Assembly: GCA_028023455.1 (NCBI GenBank)
Contig: JAQFVV010006546.1
Location: 470,001 to 534,000 of the forward strand
Direction of reading: 5' to 3'
Length of the DNA: 64,000 bases
From: Epiperipatus broadwayi
Lineage: Eukaryota; Onychophora; Udeonychophora; Euonychophora; Peripatidae
Numbering within the stretch: the first letter of the stretch is position 1; each line of letters starts with the position of its first letter. The position numbers were made by a program, and so were the translations under genes. The notes beneath the pieces were generated by a model. That model saw nothing but the letters and a program-made list of their open reading frames with translations. It was not told where the DNA came from and did no database searches. Positions 61,457 through 64,000 of the stretch are shown here, in pieces.

Positions 61457-63054
61457 GTAAGTATAATTATTATGTTCTTTATAAGGTGTATATAGTAAAT
61501 AAAGTCTGCTCATTTATTCAAGATGAATTTTTGATATTTAAACTGTTTTTAATATTCATGCATTTGTAATACTTTTTATGTGTTTATAGATTAATTAAAA
61601 TAAATTACATTTTAATTTAATCATGTTGTAAGCATTAAGAAGAGATCTCAACATTTTAAAATTTTTAATCAATATTTAAATATTTTAATGAAAAATACGT
61701 AGTTTTAATATTAAAGATAAGAAGTCATGGTAAATTTATAATTTAATCTTATAGATTTTAAAATAGTAGTCAAAATTTAAGTGGGCGCTTTAAATAAAAT
61801 GTACATTGAAATACTTTTCATTCATTAATTATTGTTATTATGAAATAATTTGAGCAAATAGATCCATTTCCCTTTATTATTCTTGATATATATAAAAAAT
61901 AAATAAATTTGGAAACACGATGGAACACGCAATTGAGTTTTAAACAGTTGCATATCTGTAGAAATTATAATTTAGTCTACACACGTGCACGTAAAATCTG
62001 AATTAGTAGATTTATGTAATACATTTCAAATAAGTCTCATCATTCATTTATTAATGTATTGTATTTTCATCATATTTGAATATATTTGTTTTTATTAGAT
62101 TATATGATTTATTATATGTGTGCGTATTGTTATAAATATGAAAGGCTGTTTGTGCAAAGTAAGAGTAACTTGTTTTATCAACGTAGTAATAAATTTAAAT
62201 TTAAAACTTTTTTTTTTAAGATCAATAATTGTCTACAAAATTTCATTTCAATCTGCAAGGTATAAAAAATAAATGTTGTCTTCGTCAATTTCATCAGATA
62301 ATCTGAAACACTGGCAATAAATACATAGAAAGTTTCAATAATAATACGCTAGAAATATATTTTTTTGTTACACATATATAAAGTTGACGATATGAATGAA
62401 TCATTAATGTAATCATAGATAAATTAATAATAATAATTACTGTTGATAGTTATATTTAATTATAATTAATTAAAAATGAAATATAAAAACATATAGGATA
62501 GCAAGTTATTTTTCATCAATTTTATTGTAGAAAGGATAACGGTTATTGTATATATCTTTTTGTTGTTTAGATATTAATTTTATTATTAAAATATTTTTAT
62601 TTTATTTATTGATAGAAAAATTAACAGTGTACAAATGAAGAGCAGATATTAATCATATAAATACTGTTCAGAACATATTTATTTCAATTGAAAAATATAA
62701 TTAAATACCATGGTAGAATAAAACTTTATTTTGTTCACTCATCAATCCAGATAAGTTTCAATTCTTTCCCTATCGATCTGGATGAGTTTGATAATGATAT
62801 CACTAGAAGATGCATGATTTGGGACACTTGAGATATAGTATTTAATAAGGGTATAATGATAGAATAATTTAATTGGAAAAAAGAAGGTATTGTAATTATA
62901 ATTTATTAATTACTATTAATATTTAAGTTTTATTTCAATATATGAATACTACATGTTAAGCATTTATTGTAAGTATATTTTGGTAATACATCGTCTAATC
63001 ACTCACACCTCTCAATGGCGCTGTTGCTGGTGATAAACAAATAGATATAACTTT

Positions 63055-63330
63055 ACCGGGCTGTTTTTATTTTGTTGATTTATGTTTTTAATTTTTGGCT
63101 TTGTATTATTTTTTTACCGGTTATATATATATTTTTTAAAAATAATTTTTTTTTTTTTTTTGGCTTTTTAAAACATTCTGTCTTTTTTTTTAAAACAAAC
63201 ATTTCTTTTTTCCAGTCTTTTATTTTTTTTAAGAAACTTCCCGCCCCCCCCCCCAGTCTTTTTTGTTGTTTTTGAAGAATTTTTTTTTTTTTGTCATTTA
63301 CTGTGTTTTTATTCATAAACAAATACATAG
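63055..63330. repeat. T-rich repeat with CCGG spacers
   Basis: Begins CCGGGCTGTTTTTATTTTG and recurs to TTACCGG, like the tandem unit at 28,502-28,885. It contains T-runs and a 12-C run (about 63,243-63,255). The long open frames here on both strands are artefacts of poly(T)/poly(A). Confidence 0.6.
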
Positions 63331-63399
63331 AAATTGCTTTTTTACTTTTAAACAAGGCTTTCTCATCAGAGCATTCTAAGAGCTGTCGTCATATTTCAT

Positions 63400-63730
63400 A
63401 TTCCTTACATTTCATATTCCTTATGGCATTTTGACACATTTCCAACTCAGTTCCAATATGCTTCACTGTAAGCTCATCCCAGCTCCAATAATAAATATTC
63501 AGCAGCTCTCACATCACATTCCATAACCAAATGGAACACCTTCAGTGACATTGACACAATTGATATTCCATTTCAGATGTTTGACAACACCTCAATTTCA
63601 TTAAACCACCACAAAGACATTTTTCTGGGGGGGGGAGTTAAAAAAAATTTTTGGGTTGAAGGAAGGCCACTGCATCTGCTTCTGTAGCAGGTAAATCTAA
63701 AAACTTCAATGCCGGATGGTCGTCTGCCAT
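63400..63730 (-). pseudogene. Merlin/ISXO2-like transposase, N-terminal fragment
   Basis: Minus-strand relic starting at a Met at 63,730 (MADDHPALKFLDLPATEADA, then VAFLQ). After a G-run frameshift it continues with CLCGGLMKLR, a CxCGG-M-L zinc-ribbon motif, and ends with LLNIYYWSWDELTVKHIGTE, then LEMCQNAI. This order (FLQ, Cys-rich ribbon, Y-WS-ELTVK) matches the front of animal Merlin/ISXO2-like (IS1595-type) transposases. The DDE catalytic core that should follow is absent; the sequence runs into T-rich repeat. Stops inside. Non-functional. Confidence 0.65.
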
Positions 63731-63739
63731 TTAACTGTT

Positions 63740-64000
63740 TTGATCTCGAAAAAGTATTGAAAAGTGCGCGACTTGATCGTGAACTTTGCCAAATCATAAT
63801 TTACACTCCTCATTTAGTGAATTGTGACACATGAGAAAGAAAGTAGGGGCATTTGAGAATTCATTACATTTTTACTAACTCACATAAATTACAATACATT
63901 TAACCAAAAAAAAAATCCGTTCTAATATACTTTTCGTCATTACAATTACAGAAACCATATCATACACTGTACAATAATCAAGAGTAATGTCTATAGAGAA
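63740..64000. other. Non-coding DNA to window end
   Basis: Upstream flank of the Merlin-like fragment. No gene or element end is recognised. Confidence 0.4.

Larger units (their letters stand above)
60350..62990. other. AT-rich DNA with two exon candidates
   Basis: No transposon coding seen. Two short plus-strand blocks with splice-like borders are listed separately. The rest is low-complexity. Confidence 0.5.

Noticed and set aside
63080-63355. Lys-rich minus-strand and Phe-rich plus-strand frames
   Set aside because: Both arise from poly(T)/poly(A) and a C-run; reading both strands as open is itself a sign of low complexity.

Overview
This is a eukaryotic, almost certainly invertebrate-animal, genomic window. 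It is very AT-rich (about 70% or more by eye), has no compact gene array, and is dominated by decayed transposable elements, microsatellites, hairpin repeats and intron-like low-complexity DNA. The animal-type repertoire is Ty3/gypsy LTR elements with a GPY/F integrase, LINEs with an apurinic-type endonuclease, a Penelope-like element with a GIY-YIG nuclease, hAT, piggyBac, Merlin-like and mariner-like remnants, and a tRNA-derived SINE. I cannot name the species. Intact-looking splice sites around short in-frame coding blocks suggest that part of the window is intron of at least one host gene.

Layout. 1-7,000: AT-rich DNA with compound microsatellites and one palindromic element (3,923-4,048). 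7,020-8,095: hAT transposase pseudogene, minus strand. 8,108-18,201: a Ty3/gypsy retrotransposon with 2.4-2.5 kb LTRs. Its gag-protease-RT-RNase H-integrase reading frame is broken by stops, many of which look like CGA-to-TGA changes, and by a 768-bp piggyBac-type element inserted at TTAA in the RNase H region. 18,400-19,100: possible coding relic plus a mariner-like MITE. 20,000-22,330: minus-strand LINE that has lost its RT active site. 26,690-28,420: plus-strand LINE relic. 28,440-29,700: tandem repeats and an unclassified transposon-like block. 32,998-38,599: apparently full-length minus-strand LINE with a perfect 12-bp target duplication. 38,945-40,489: Penelope-like element with an inverted terminal copy. 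40,490-51,066: a gag-only LTR element whose left LTR was later interrupted by a second gag-only LTR element (41,032-45,838). 51,501-52,173: a SINE and a hAT-type MITE, each with a perfect target duplication. 54,031-54,150: candidate coiled-coil exon. 55,990-60,345: hairpin and foldback repeats. 60,978-61,456: two weaker exon candidates. 63,400-63,730: Merlin/ISXO2-like transposase fragment.

Together, the coding parts are copies of selfish elements, none of which looks functional as it stands. The window's value is as a readable insertion history: target duplications and one paralogous uninterrupted site allow several insertions to be ordered. The most gene-like host signal is a 40-codon exon with flanking splice sites at 54,031-54,150. 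All identifications are by eye from motifs; no database search was possible.
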